Assembly: GCA_002011745.1 (NCBI GenBank)
Contig: MTOU01000035.1
Location: 1-64,000, forward strand
Source of the DNA: Nitrospirae bacterium JdFR-85
GTDB taxonomy: Bacteria > Nitrospirota > Thermodesulfovibrionia > Thermodesulfovibrionales > JdFR-85
Direction: 5' to 3'
Length of the DNA stretch: 64,000 nt
Shown here: one piece after another, positions 53,491 through 62,593 of the stretch
Numbering within the stretch: the stretch's first letter is position 1
Layout of the letters: the number at the start of each line of letters is the position of its first letter
Program-made: the position numbers and the translations under genes
Notes under the pieces: model-generated
Databases searched by the model: none
Told to the model about the DNA's origin: nothing
Seen by the model: only the letters and a program-made list of their open reading frames with translations

Positions 53491-54523
53491 TATTGTCCTG
53501 TCCTTTTAATAAGTGAAAATTTTTGCTAAGAGCATAGTATCTATTTAAGATCTTCTCTCCAGTTTTATATATCAACTCGATAAATACAGTCAAGAGTTCG
53601 GGATCCCATTGTCCTTGATCCATCTCCCTTTCCATTCTTTTAATGGCTTCATAAAAGTCTATTGCTCCTCTGTATGGTCTTACAGAAAGCATTGCATCAA
53701 AGGAATCGATTATTGACAGTATCCTTGCAAACAGGGGTATCTTTGAACCTTTAAGACCATCTGGGAATCCTTTGCCATCCCATCTTTCATGATGATGCCT
53801 TATTGCTGGCAGTATAGATTGTAGAGAATTAAGGGGTTTGCAAATCTCTTCTCCTATTACAGGATGCTTTCTTATTAGTGCTATCTCATCCTCTGTGAGT
53901 TTGCCTGGTTTCTGTAGTATGGACTCGCTGATGGCTATTTTACCGATATCATGAAGCATTCCTGCCTTTCTGAGAAGCTCCAGTTCTCGGCTTGACAGCT
54001 CCATAAATAGACCGAATTCATAGGCAAGGTCTCCTACCCTTGTAGAGTGTCCCTTTGTGTAAGGATCTCTTGCCTCAAGTGCTACTGCGAGAGTTAGAAT
54101 TATATTCTCAGAGTGTTCAAGTTCATCATAAAGAGACTTTATCCTTACAAGGGATCGGACCTTTGCAATTAGTTCTCTTGCATCAAAGGGCTTTGAGATA
54201 AAATCATCCGCTCCGCATTCGAGTCCCCTTATCTTGCTTTCACTGTCGGTTAAGGCTGTGAGCAGTATAACAGGAAAGAAACTTCTGCCAGCCATATCTT
54301 TTAGTATCTGGCATAATTGATATCCATCTATTTCTGGCATCATGATATCTACAATTGCTATATCTGGATGCTCTGCCTCAAAGACTTCAATAGCCTCTTT
54401 CCCATTTACAGCTGTGAATACCTTAAAACCCACTCCTTCCATCACTGTCTTCAGGAGTTCAATATTAGACTCAATATCGTCCACTACAAGCACCTTTATG
54501 GCCCTCTTTCCCTGGGGCGCCAT
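53483..54523 (-). CDS. Response regulator with HD-GYP domain (RpfG-like)
   Basis: A 346-residue two-domain regulator. The receiver (about 8-125) has the acidic pair VVDD, phospho-Asp D59 in IVDIMMP and the switch Lys in FISKPFD. The HD-GYP domain (about 145-320) has HDIGKIA, the HHERWDGKGFP pair (the GYP motif appears as GFP) and further metal-ligand histidines. It is expected to hydrolyse c-di-GMP when phosphorylated, probably by the co-transcribed kinase. ATG lies six bases after the predicted -10, so the message may be leaderless. Confidence 0.93.
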   Translation of the reverse strand: MAPQGKRAIKVLVVDDIESNIELLKTVMEGVGFKVFTAVNGKEAIEVFEAEHPDIAIVDIMMPEIDGYQLCQILKDMAGRSFFPVILLTALTDSESKIRGLECGADDFISKPFDARELIAKVRSLVRIKSLYDELEHSENIILTLAVALEARDPYTKGHSTRVGDLAYEFGLFMELSSRELELLRKAGMLHDIGKIAISESILQKPGKLTEDEIALIRKHPVIGEEICKPLNSLQSILPAIRHHHERWDGKGFPDGLKGSKIPLFARILSIIDSFDAMLSVRPYRGAIDFYEAIKRMEREMDQGQWDPELLTVFIELIYKTGEKILNRYYALSKNFHLLKGQDNNV

Positions 54524-54529
54524 GGTAAT

Positions 54530-54558
54530 ATTAAAACAATTTTTATAAAAATTGTCAA
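54530..54558 (-). promoter_or_regulatory. Promoter of the HD-GYP/kinase operon with a 20-base palindrome in its spacer
   Basis: On the minus strand, TTGACA (54558-54553) and TTTAAT (54535-54530) are 17 bases apart. The perfect palindrome ACAATTTTTATAAAAATTGT (54536-54555) fills the spacer and overlaps the -35. The start codon is six bases past the -10, so transcription would start at or next to the ATG. The palindrome is seen directly; operator function is inferred. Confidence 0.6.
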
Positions 54559-54654
54559 GAAAATTTTTATAAAATAAAAGATTATTGAATAAACTTCACA
54601 AGTTACTTTAAAATTCTTGGTAGATTTATCAATTGCAGTTCAAATAAGATAATA

Positions 54655-55194
54655 ATGGAAATGGCCAAAAAAAGGGCTGATAGGTGTGCAAAGGGTGTGA
54701 AGATGCTCCTTCTTGATGTTGACGGTGTAATGACCAACGGTGGTATTATCATTGATGATAAGGGGCAGGAGCTGAAAGTCTTTCATGTAAGAGATGGGCA
54801 TGGAATAAAGCTCCTGTTGATGAATGAGATCAAAGTAGGGATTATTACAGGGAGAGAATCAGAGGTTGTTAAGAAAAGAGCAGAGGAATTGGGTATTGAG
54901 GCTGTATATCAGGGATGTCGTGATAAGACAGAGGCATATGAAAAAATAAAGAAGGCATATAAATTAAAGGATGAAGAGATAGGATTTGTTGGGGATGACA
55001 TAGTGGATATACCTATTCTTAAAAGGGTGGGATTTCCAGTGGCTGTTGCAGATGCTACAGAAGAAGTTAAGACAGTGGCAGTTTACGTGACAGAGACCCG
55101 AGGGGGGCGAGGAGCTGTTAGAGAAGTAGCCGAGTTTATATTAAAAGCAAAAGGATTATGGAAAAGGATTATTGATGAATACATGGAGGCTTAA
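54655..55194 (+). CDS. kdsC: KDO-8-phosphate phosphatase (KdsC family)
   Basis: HAD-family phosphatase that releases KDO for lipopolysaccharide synthesis. The nucleophile motif is LLLDVDGVMTNGG, followed by FHVRDGHGIK, IITGRES and GDDIVDIPIL. There is no cap domain and the length of 179 residues suits KdsC tetramers. ATG 54655 lacks a ribosome binding site, and ATG 54661 is an alternative. The gene supports an LPS-bearing outer membrane. It overlaps pgsA. Confidence 0.9.
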   Translation: MEMAKKRADRCAKGVKMLLLDVDGVMTNGGIIIDDKGQELKVFHVRDGHGIKLLLMNEIKVGIITGRESEVVKKRAEELGIEAVYQGCRDKTEAYEKIKKAYKLKDEEIGFVGDDIVDIPILKRVGFPVAVADATEEVKTVAVYVTETRGGRGAVREVAEFILKAKGLWKRIIDEYMEA

Positions 55195-55708
55195 TCTTCC
55201 TACAATTTTGACATTCAGTAGAATTTTTTCTATTCCCCTGTTTCTATTAATAACACCATCGCACCCTGTGGTAGGCACTATTATATTTGCCCTTGCTTCT
55301 GTTACAGACTTTCTTGATGGGTATATAGCGAGAAGGACAGGCCAGATTACAAAATTTGGGATGATACTTGATCCTATTGCAGACAAGTTTCTTATTATCT
55401 CAGCTCTTATATTATTAGTAGATATGGCATTGGTATCGGTTTTCGTAGCAGTAGTGATAATCATCAGGGAATTTCTTATTACTGCTTTAAGGGTGGTTGC
55501 TTTAACGAGGAAATTGGTTATCCCTGCAGCCAAGGAGGGCAAGGTGAAGACATTTGCTCAGATATGTGCTATAATTTTTCTTATACTTAGAGACTCCATA
55601 TTAGGAATAGATCTTTACTTTGCAGGTACTGTGTTAATCTGGATAGCCATGTTTCTGGCAGTTTATTCTGGAATAAAATATACAATTCTGTTCTGGAAAA
55701 AGATATGA
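55175..55708 (+). CDS. pgsA: CDP-diacylglycerol-glycerol-3-phosphate 3-phosphatidyltransferase
   Basis: Inner-membrane enzyme for phosphatidylglycerol synthesis. It begins NLPTILTFSRIFSIPL and has the CDP-alcohol motif DFLDGYIARR followed by GMILDPIADK, with the metal-binding Asp residues. About five hydrophobic segments are visible in 177 residues. I take ATG 55175 rather than TTG 55172. The start overlaps kdsC and the end overlaps plsY by four bases. Confidence 0.93.
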   Translation: MNTWRLNLPTILTFSRIFSIPLFLLITPSHPVVGTIIFALASVTDFLDGYIARRTGQITKFGMILDPIADKFLIISALILLVDMALVSVFVAVVIIIREFLITALRVVALTRKLVIPAAKEGKVKTFAQICAIIFLILRDSILGIDLYFAGTVLIWIAMFLAVYSGIKYTILFWKKI

Positions 55709-56292
55709 AATCAGCAGTTATTATATTGATTGCCTATATAATTGGTTCAATTCCCTTTGGCATCATAATATCAAGGGCAAGGGGGGTTGATCTAAGAAAA
55801 GTAGGCAGTGGCAATATTGGAGCAACCAATGTGCTGCGCGCTGTAGGCAAAAAAGAAGCGATTCTGACCCTTCTGGGAGATATTCTGAAGGGTACAGTCG
55901 GGGTTTTACTCGCAAAGGCTCTGAGCCAGAGTGAGACGGTTGTGGTCCTTTCTGCGATTGCTGCGGTGCTGGGACATGACTTCTCCATCTTTCTCCGCTT
56001 TAAGGGTGGCAAGGGTGTAGCAACCTCAATAGGTGTATTAATAGGGTATGCTCCTGTAGTTGCCCTTGTGACTGTAAATGTATGGATATTGGTAGTTTTC
56101 TTTTACAGGTACTCCTCCCTCGGTGCACTTGTCTCTTTCACTTTTGTTCCAGTTTTTATGTTATTGGCGAGAAAGGGATATGAGGGTATGCTCTTATCAG
56201 TAGTTTTAACGGCTCTAATATACTTCAAACACCGACAGAATATTAAAAGGCTTTTAGAAGGAAGGGAGCCAAAGATTGGGCAGAGCATCTAA
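55705..56292 (+). CDS. plsY: Acyl-phosphate:glycerol-3-phosphate acyltransferase
   Basis: Adds the first acyl chain to glycerol-3-phosphate using acyl-phosphate. The membrane protein has five hydrophobic segments. Motifs are GSIPFGIIISRARGVDLRKVGSGNIGATNVLR, given here only in name because of its length, then GHDFSIFLRFKGGKGVATS and a C-terminal YFKHRQNIKRLLEG; these are the three PlsY signatures. Length 195 is normal. With pgsA it supplies membrane phospholipid. The end overlaps the next gene by 17 bases. Confidence 0.94.
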   Translation: MKSAVIILIAYIIGSIPFGIIISRARGVDLRKVGSGNIGATNVLRAVGKKEAILTLLGDILKGTVGVLLAKALSQSETVVVLSAIAAVLGHDFSIFLRFKGGKGVATSIGVLIGYAPVVALVTVNVWILVVFFYRYSSLGALVSFTFVPVFMLLARKGYEGMLLSVVLTALIYFKHRQNIKRLLEGREPKIGQSI

Positions 56293-57916
56293 GGTTGTAA
56301 TAATCTCTCTGGGGATTATCATTCTTTTTTTATCATTTAAAAATGGATGGGCCTTATTCAAACAGGAACCTCCTTCAGAGGTCTATGTATATACTCTTAT
56401 GGAAAAGGCTCAAAGGAGTGATACAGACACTGCAGTAGCCTTTGCCAAGGAGGCTATTAAGATAGCCCCAGAAATGCCAGGTCCATACTTTTTTTTAGCC
56501 AGAAAGGTCTTCTCCCTTAATCCAGAGTCGATATCAGAGTCTGCCAAATATCTATTTGAAGGTTTACGTAATTACACAAACAGTTTCTGGCAGACTTATA
56601 ATTTTATTGGAACAGTACTGTCCGGGGTGTGGCTCTCTCTGGTTATTACAATTGTTGCAGTATCACTGGTAAACCTCATATTTAATCTTCCACTTTTTGT
56701 GCACACTGTTTTAGAGAACAAAAGAAAGGGGATTATTGCAGCAGTGGCTATTTTATCTTTATTGGGAATTGCTCCTCTGTTGGGGGTTATTACATTTTTT
56801 GGATTCTGGGGAGCTAAGGGAAGGTCAAGGAGGTTATTTCTGTTTTTAATGATATCTATCTTAATAGTGCTAACCTTAGGGGCTTTCTTATCTCAATATC
56901 TTCTTACAGGACTGTCTCCATCCATAAAGGCTGAGGTAGGAGTAAACAGTGGGAGAGGGTCCAGCTATCCAGAGTGGGTCTTCAGGAACAGGGGCTTTAA
57001 CTCTCTGTTTTCTAAGGCCCTATCTATGCAGAACCGCGGGCTACTGGATAACTCTATTAGTATCTACAAAACTATTTTAAATTATAAGGAGGATGCAAGG
57101 GTCTATGTAAATCTTGGCAACTGCTATGCACTTAAAGGAGACCTACAAGAGGCGGTTGAGTTTTATAACAAGGCTGTTCTCAAAAAACCTCTTGCCTCAG
57201 CATATTATAATCTTAGTGTGATTACAAGAGAGTTTCTTGAATTTGTCAGAGCTGACAAATACTTTATGAAGGCCGTCTCCATTGATATGGACAAGATAGA
57301 ATCCATAAGAGAACTACAAAAGAAAGAGAGTTCACAGCTTCTAATGAATGAAACCCTGAGTGCAAGGGAGATCTTTCAGGCTGTGGTGAGCAAGAGTCTC
57401 TCAGAATTTGTAACCTCAGGATATTTTATAAAAGCAGGTGTAATTGTCTTTCTGATCATGCTATTTTATTATCTGAGCAGAGATAGAGCAATTGCACAGA
57501 GGTGCCGAAAATGTGGAAAGATTTATTGTATCAAGTGTGAAAGTAGAATACACTGGTCAGCATTATGTTCAGATTGTTTTAAAACAATGGTCTCTTTTGA
57601 GATTCCTGCTACTGAAAGAATTGAGCATATTATGAAGGCATATAGTTTTCAGAAAAAGAGAAGAACTTTGCTCTATCTACTTTCTTGGTTTTTGCCCGGT
57701 GTGTCTCTGACTCCAAGAATGCCTTTTAGAGGAGTAATTATATCTTTTCTGTTCTTTTTATTTTTAAGTTTAATCCTGTTATCAGGTATTTTCGATTTTA
57801 ATCTCTGGTTGTTTGAACAGAACCTATTCAGAATTCTCTATTTATCTGCTGCTGTTGTAATATATCTTTATGGAGTATCCTATACAAGAAGAAAATTCAG
57901 GAGAGGGTTAATATAA
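56276..57916 (+). CDS. Multi-pass membrane protein with TPR repeats and a zinc ribbon, function unknown
   Basis: A 546-residue protein with a first membrane anchor (about 6-24). A cluster of segments follows at about 115-215. A soluble part has TPR-like repeats (RVYVNLGNCYALKGDLQEAVEF), with another membrane segment near 393-410. A zinc ribbon, CRKCGKIYCIKC ... CSDC, is followed by two final membrane helices. The start is TTG with GGAAGGGAG upstream. I do not recognise a family. It is adjacent to the DUF4388-GspG protein with no gap, so the two probably work together at the membrane. Confidence 0.7.
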   Translation: MGRASKVVIISLGIIILFLSFKNGWALFKQEPPSEVYVYTLMEKAQRSDTDTAVAFAKEAIKIAPEMPGPYFFLARKVFSLNPESISESAKYLFEGLRNYTNSFWQTYNFIGTVLSGVWLSLVITIVAVSLVNLIFNLPLFVHTVLENKRKGIIAAVAILSLLGIAPLLGVITFFGFWGAKGRSRRLFLFLMISILIVLTLGAFLSQYLLTGLSPSIKAEVGVNSGRGSSYPEWVFRNRGFNSLFSKALSMQNRGLLDNSISIYKTILNYKEDARVYVNLGNCYALKGDLQEAVEFYNKAVLKKPLASAYYNLSVITREFLEFVRADKYFMKAVSIDMDKIESIRELQKKESSQLLMNETLSAREIFQAVVSKSLSEFVTSGYFIKAGVIVFLIMLFYYLSRDRAIAQRCRKCGKIYCIKCESRIHWSALCSDCFKTMVSFEIPATERIEHIMKAYSFQKKRRTLLYLLSWFLPGVSLTPRMPFRGVIISFLFFLFLSLILLSGIFDFNLWLFEQNLFRILYLSAAVVIYLYGVSYTRRKFRRGLI

Positions 57917-58957
57917 TTGGCTGCACTGGAAGGCTCTATAAGTGAGTTTGGTATCACAGATATCTTCCAACTGATTTACTATCAGAGGAAGACAGGTCTG
58001 CTGTCAATTAGTGGCAAGTATGATAGAGTTAAGATACTCTTTTTTGAAGGGAATATTGTCTCTGCCACATCATCTCGTAGGCCTGAAGAGAAAAAGATTG
58101 GTAATCTTTTGATCAAAAAAGGAATTATAACAGAAGAAGATTTAAGAAAGGTGCTTGAAGAGCAAAAAAGGACAGGAAAACAGCTTGGGACACTGTTGCT
58201 TTCCCATGGTCTGGTTGATAAAGAGACCCTTACAGAGGTGATAACACAACAGATAATTGATCAAGTAGTCCAGATCTTTTCCTGGAATGAAGGTACATAT
58301 GTGTTTAGACCTGTCAAGGTAGAGATAGAAACAGAGATTGTGGTGGATACACAACATGTGTTGATGGAGGGTCTTAGGATAGTTGATGAATGGTCTGTGA
58401 TTGAAGGACTGATCACGCCTGATACCATTTTCAGAAAAAAGACCGATGAATCAGATGAGCTGCTGAGCGACATTGAAGAAAGGGTTTTTCAGTTAATAGA
58501 TGGCGAGAGTGATGTGAGTACATTGTTGGATCTATCAGAGGAGAGTGAGCTTGAGTTCTTAAAGGCCCTTGTCTCACTTATGGAGAAGGGACTGATTGAG
58601 CCTATTGAAGAGGCTGTAAAGATTCAGACAACTAAGGAAGTGGAAAGCAGAAGGGTTAGGATAATAGGGGCTATGATTGGAGTGGTGTTTGCAATAGTGT
58701 TTAGTATTCTTGTCCTCAATGCTTTCCGAGGATTTTCAGAGATTTATAAATTCTACAGGGCTTCCACCACCCTGGAGCATTTTAGAATGAAGATAGAGAG
58801 CTATAGATTAATGTATGATAGATTCCCAGAAAATGTCGATATCCAGCTCAAGGACCCGTGGGGATATCGGTATATCTACAGAGTCACTCCCACAGGATAT
58901 GAATTATTCAGTGTAGGACCAGATGGCAAGGAGATGACAGAAGATGATGTTATCTGA
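57917..58957 (+). CDS. DUF4388 (PATAN) protein fused to a GspE-N-like segment and a GspG-like tail
   Basis: A 346-residue protein. Residues 1 to about 145 are a DUF4388/PATAN domain ([37 protein letters not shown]), which contains a GspE-N-like repeat ([16 protein letters not shown] and [11 protein letters not shown]). A helical region follows (about 185-235), then a membrane segment (about 249-267). The final 62 residues match the C-terminal domain of the pseudopilin GspG ([28 protein letters not shown]). PATAN proteins occur in signalling and motility. The start TTG touches the previous stop. The combination of a signalling domain and a pseudopilin-like periplasmic end is unusual. Confidence 0.82.
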   Translation: MAALEGSISEFGITDIFQLIYYQRKTGLLSISGKYDRVKILFFEGNIVSATSSRRPEEKKIGNLLIKKGIITEEDLRKVLEEQKRTGKQLGTLLLSHGLVDKETLTEVITQQIIDQVVQIFSWNEGTYVFRPVKVEIETEIVVDTQHVLMEGLRIVDEWSVIEGLITPDTIFRKKTDESDELLSDIEERVFQLIDGESDVSTLLDLSEESELEFLKALVSLMEKGLIEPIEEAVKIQTTKEVESRRVRIIGAMIGVVFAIVFSILVLNAFRGFSEIYKFYRASTTLEHFRMKIESYRLMYDRFPENVDIQLKDPWGYRYIYRVTPTGYELFSVGPDGKEMTEDDVI

Positions 58958-59666
58958 GGTCTCAAAGGCTGTGGTGCTTCTAAGTGGAGGAGTGGATTCA
59001 TCCACAACACTCGCAATTGCCCGTGAAATGGGCTATGAATGTTATGCCCTTACTTTTGACTATCACCAGAGGCATCACCTGGAGATAGAGGCTGCAAAGA
59101 GGGTGGCTGAGGCACTGTCTGTGAAAAAACATCTGATTATTGGTTTTGACCTCAGGGAGATAGGTGGTTCTGCCTTGACCAACAAGGAGATAGAGGTTCC
59201 AAAAGAGGGAGTGTCCAGGGAAGAGATTCCCCTTACATATGTGCCTGCCAGAAACACCATCTTTCTTTCCTTTGCACTTGGGTGGGCAGAGGTGCTTGGT
59301 GCTGAGAGGATATTCATTGGTGCCAATGCTGTAGATTATAGTGGATATCCTGATTGTAGGCCTGAATATTTGAAGGCCTTTGAGGATATGGCGAACCTTG
59401 CCACAAAGGCATCTGTTGAAGGGCGTTTGAGATTCCGTATCGAGGCTCCCCTTCTGTATCTTACCAAAGGGGAGATTATTAAAAAAGGTACTGAACTGGG
59501 TTTTGACTATTCTCTAACGTGGAGTTGTTATGACCCCACACCTGAGGGAAAGCCCTGCCTCAAGTGTGATAGCTGTCTTTTCAGGCAAAAGGGTTTTGAA
59601 GAAGCAGCAATAGAAGACCCCTTGCTGAAGGTCTGTTTCGGCTCTGGAGACAGCAGATATGGATAA
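58944..59666 (+). CDS. queC: 7-cyano-7-deazaguanine synthase
   Basis: Makes preQ0, the precursor of queuosine in tRNA, from carboxy-deazaguanine. The PP-loop is [15 protein letters not shown], followed by [20 protein letters not shown] and [17 protein letters not shown]. The zinc site [14 protein letters not shown] lies at the end. Its 240 residues are normal. It starts inside the DUF4388 gene end and overlaps selA by eight bases. Other que genes are not in the window. Confidence 0.95.
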   Translation: MMLSEVSKAVVLLSGGVDSSTTLAIAREMGYECYALTFDYHQRHHLEIEAAKRVAEALSVKKHLIIGFDLREIGGSALTNKEIEVPKEGVSREEIPLTYVPARNTIFLSFALGWAEVLGAERIFIGANAVDYSGYPDCRPEYLKAFEDMANLATKASVEGRLRFRIEAPLLYLTKGEIIKKGTELGFDYSLTWSCYDPTPEGKPCLKCDSCLFRQKGFEEAAIEDPLLKVCFGSGDSRYG

Positions 59667-61056
59667 GAAGACCTTGTTAAGGAAGATACCTTCAGTTAAT
59701 GAAATTCTCAACATGACAGAGGTTCAACAGTGGTTTTCTCTGCTGCCAAGACCACTTGCGGTCAAGGCTATAAGAGAGGTCTTGGAAGAGCTCAGGACAG
59801 GAATCCGTTCTGGTAAGTATAGGGATGTGAGATTGGAGGATATACTGAGTAATGTGGAGAAGAATATAAGGTTCCTTTCAGAAGGGAGTTTTAGGCCTGT
59901 TATTAATGCTACTGGAGTTGTTATTCATACCAACCTTGGAAGGGCTCCCCTTCCTGTATCTGTGGTTCAGAGGATAGTGGAGATAGCCAGGGGATACTCA
60001 AATCTTGAATATAGCTTAGCAGAAGGGAAAAGGGGAGAGCGATATGATCATATAAGAGGATTACTCAAAGACCTTACTGGAGCTGAAGATGCAATTGCTG
60101 TAAACAACAATGCAGCAGCAGTGCTTCTCTGTCTGTCTGCCCTTGCTCGAGGACGTGAAGTGGTTGTATCGAGGGGTGAGCTTGTTGAGATAGGAGGTGC
60201 CTTTAGGATTCCTGATGTTATGAAACAGAGTGGTGCTGTTCTGAAAGAGGTAGGTACAACCAATAAAACTCATTTAAGGGATTATGAAGAGGCGATAAAT
60301 GAAGAGACAGCCCTTCTTCTCAAAGTACATCAATCAAACTATAGGATTATAGGATTTACTGAAGAGGTCCCGATAGAAGAACTTGTAGCACTGGGAAGGA
60401 GAAAGAATATACCAGTTATGTTTGATCTCGGCAGTGGTTGCTTTGTAGACCTGAGTGAATACGGGCTTCAGGGAGAACCTGTTGTCAGAGATATTATAAA
60501 GAAAGGTGTGGATATTGTAACCTTCAGTGGAGACAAACTGCTTGGAGGTCCTCAGGCAGGAATTATCCTTGGCAGAAGAGAGCTTATAAGAGAGGTTGCA
60601 CGCCATCCCCTTACAAGGGCAGTAAGGATAGATAAACTTACCCTTTCGGCTCTTCAAGCGGTATTGTATCTTTACATGGATACAGAAAAGGTAAAAGAGG
60701 AGATTCCGGTTATAAGAATGCTTCTGCAGGACAAAGAGATAATTAAAAAGAGGGCTCAGAAGATAATAAGAGCACTTAAGGATAATAATAAAAGAGTTTT
60801 TCTAAAACTCCAACAGGACTACTCTCAAGCAGGAGGTGGCTCTCTTCCGGGCATCTCAATGCCTACATATGTAGTTGCCTTTAGGATTGAAGGCATTCCA
60901 GTAGTAGAAATAGAGAAATTATTGAGAATGGGTAGTCCTGCTGTTGTGGCCAGGATAAAAGAAGAGGCCTTGATAATAGACCCGAGGACTGTGGATGATT
61001 CTGAAGTGGCTCTTCTTGTTAAGGCCCTAAAGGAGGTTATAAATAGATTTGTATGA
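59659..61056 (+). CDS. selA: L-seryl-tRNA(Sec) selenium transferase
   Basis: PLP enzyme that converts Ser-tRNA(Sec) to Sec-tRNA(Sec) with selenophosphate. The N-terminal domain begins [12 protein letters not shown]. The core has [40 protein letters not shown] and the PLP lysine in [13 protein letters not shown]. At 465 residues it is full length and looks intact, so the organism should make selenoproteins. No selB, selC, selD or TGA-containing selenoprotein is visible here; the hydrogenase uses Cys at its nickel site. Confidence 0.95.
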   Translation: MDKKTLLRKIPSVNEILNMTEVQQWFSLLPRPLAVKAIREVLEELRTGIRSGKYRDVRLEDILSNVEKNIRFLSEGSFRPVINATGVVIHTNLGRAPLPVSVVQRIVEIARGYSNLEYSLAEGKRGERYDHIRGLLKDLTGAEDAIAVNNNAAAVLLCLSALARGREVVVSRGELVEIGGAFRIPDVMKQSGAVLKEVGTTNKTHLRDYEEAINEETALLLKVHQSNYRIIGFTEEVPIEELVALGRRKNIPVMFDLGSGCFVDLSEYGLQGEPVVRDIIKKGVDIVTFSGDKLLGGPQAGIILGRRELIREVARHPLTRAVRIDKLTLSALQAVLYLYMDTEKVKEEIPVIRMLLQDKEIIKKRAQKIIRALKDNNKRVFLKLQQDYSQAGGGSLPGISMPTYVVAFRIEGIPVVEIEKLLRMGSPAVVARIKEEALIIDPRTVDDSEVALLVKALKEVINRFV

Positions 61057-61086
61057 TATTGAATGTTTTTGTTAAAATATCTGCAC

Positions 61087-61488
61087 ATGGATTCTCTATA
61101 TACATATAGATATATAAGAGAAGGTAGAAGTATTCTGAGAGAACCTTTATGTCCTTTTTGTGGTTGTTTTTTTGAAAGGCCTCAAGAGATAGAGATTGAT
61201 ATAGAATTTGTTCTTGGTGGTAGATGTGAGTGTGGAGCTATATACGTTTGTGATCCCTCAGGGAGGAACCTTGGTGAGGTATATATGAATGCACTGCTTA
61301 TGCTTTCTGGAGGGGATTGGGACAAGGCATCTTCTCTGGATGCAGATGTGGATTTTGAGGAGAGGACCCTCAATTATGATCCAAAGGCCCACAGACTTGT
61401 AAGAAGCTCTACAGGTCTTCTTCAGAGAATGTACAATGGAAAGATAATTTTTCTGAGAATGAGAAGCAGAATTCATAAAAGTGATTAA
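61087..61488 (+). CDS. Small cysteine-rich protein, function unknown
   Basis: A 133-residue protein beginning MDSLYTYRYIREGR, with two Cys knuckles CPFCGC and CECG (about 23 and 45 residues in), probably a zinc ribbon. A conserved-looking GDWDKASSLD block and a basic C-terminus follow. ATG 61063 in frame would add eight residues. I prefer 61087, though neither has a ribosome binding site. It lies between selA and dsrC on the same strand, and a link to either is only positional. Confidence 0.6.
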   Translation: MDSLYTYRYIREGRSILREPLCPFCGCFFERPQEIEIDIEFVLGGRCECGAIYVCDPSGRNLGEVYMNALLMLSGGDWDKASSLDADVDFEERTLNYDPKAHRLVRSSTGLLQRMYNGKIIFLRMRSRIHKSD

Positions 61489-61510
61489 TATATAAATAAA
61501 AATTTTTAAT

Positions 61511-61539
61511 TTGACCTTAAAACAGTGCCTGTGTATTAT
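61511..61539 (+). promoter_or_regulatory. Promoter of dsrC
   Basis: TTGACC (61511-61516) and TATTAT (61534-61539) lie 17 bases apart, each with five of six consensus matches, in an AT-rich background. Transcription would start near 61546, leaving a leader of about 90 bases that ends with AAGGAGG before the dsrC ATG. Such a strong site suits the very high DsrC levels usual in sulfur metabolism. Confidence 0.6.
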
Positions 61540-61636
61540 TTCTATATTTAACTGGAATTATGAAAAGAATTTATAACTGAAATTTTTAAAGAGGGCTATA
61601 TTAAGGCCCCAAAAACTAAACATAAGGAGGTATATC

Positions 61637-61972
61637 ATGCCAACATTAGAGTTCCAAGGAAAACAGTTAGAGGTCGATGAGGAGGGCTATCTTCAGAACC
61701 TTGATGATTGGTCCCCTGAGCTGGCCGAGTTTATGGCCAAGCAGGATGGTCTTGAATTAACAAATGAACATTGGGAGATTATCAATTTCTTGAGGGATTA
61801 CTATCAGAAATACCAGATCGCCCCGATGATCAAGATACTGGTTAAAGAGATTAAGAAGACCATGGGACCTGAAAAGGGCAATACAAAATATCTCTATCAG
61901 CTATTTCCTGATGGTCCAGCTAAACAGGCCTGTAGATATGCAGGGCTACCAAAACCAACAGGTTGCGTATAA
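61637..61972 (+). CDS. dsrC: Sulfur carrier protein DsrC
   Basis: Co-substrate of dissimilatory sulfite reductase: it carries sulfite-derived sulfur as a trisulfide between its two C-terminal cysteines, later reduced by DsrMKJOP. Those cysteines are present at C99 (KQACRYAG) and C110 (the penultimate residue, TGCV), ten residues apart. This distinguishes true DsrC from TusE-like forms. Length 111 is normal. AAGGAGG precedes ATG. A hairpin follows the gene and probably limits read-through to the membrane genes. Confidence 0.96.
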   Translation: MPTLEFQGKQLEVDEEGYLQNLDDWSPELAEFMAKQDGLELTNEHWEIINFLRDYYQKYQIAPMIKILVKEIKKTMGPEKGNTKYLYQLFPDGPAKQACRYAGLPKPTGCV

Positions 61973-61977
61973 TTTTT

Positions 61978-62000
61978 AAGGGTGCTCTTGTGGCACCCTT
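61978..62000 (+). terminator. Stem-loop after dsrC
   Basis: AAGGGTGC (61978-61985) pairs with GCACCCTT (61993-62000) around the loop TCTTGTG. An AT-rich but not purely T tract follows. It probably acts as a terminator/attenuator that uncouples abundant dsrC mRNA from the genes downstream. Confidence 0.7.
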
Positions 62001-62023
62001 ATTAATTTAAAATTTTTAAAAAG

Positions 62024-62548
62024 ATGATGAGACTATGGGAGGTTCTAAAAGAGAGGAAGGGGCGCATTGCTGCAAAGTGGTTTGAGCAGGTGGTGGCTAC
62101 TTATCCGGAAGAGACAGCAAAATTTCTGAAATCAAAAAGAGATCCATTCTCAAATCCTGTTGGTAATACAATAAAAGAAGGAATAGAGGGTATTATAAAC
62201 AGTCTATTAGATAAAGGGGAGGAGGTTAATACCTTCCTTGATAGGATTATAAGAATCAGGGCAGTGCAGGATTTTACACCTTCAGAAGCAGTTTCTTTTG
62301 TCTTTCAGCTTAAAGACGTGGTGCGGGAAGAGTTGGCTGATATGTCTGACGAAAGTTGGTTGACAGAGGAGATTTCCCTTTTTGACAGAAGAGTAGATGA
62401 GCTTGCTTTGAAGGCCTTTGATATATTTATGGGTTGTAGGGAAAGATTGTATGAGATAAAAGTGGATGAGATGCGTAACTGGACATTTAGACTTCTTGAA
62501 AGGGCGAACCTTTTGGAGGAGTTCGAAAGGAAGAAAAAGAACTTATAG
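62024..62548 (+). CDS. RsbRD N-terminal domain protein of the dsr locus
   Basis: A 174-residue soluble, helical protein. It starts LWEVLKERKGRIAAKWFEQVVATYPEETAKFL in kind, and has the FTPSEAVSFVFQLKDVVREEL segment typical of the RsbRD-N (globin-like sensor) family. Proteins of this type sit directly before dsrMK in several sulfate reducers. A regulatory or assembly role has been proposed from position, none that I know is proven. ATG 62024 or 62027 lacks a clear ribosome binding site. Confidence 0.82.
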   Translation: MMRLWEVLKERKGRIAAKWFEQVVATYPEETAKFLKSKRDPFSNPVGNTIKEGIEGIINSLLDKGEEVNTFLDRIIRIRAVQDFTPSEAVSFVFQLKDVVREELADMSDESWLTEEISLFDRRVDELALKAFDIFMGCRERLYEIKVDEMRNWTFRLLERANLLEEFERKKKNL

Positions 62549-62593
62549 GCTTCTCCTTCTTTTGAAAATTTATTTGAGCGAAGGAGGTCATAA

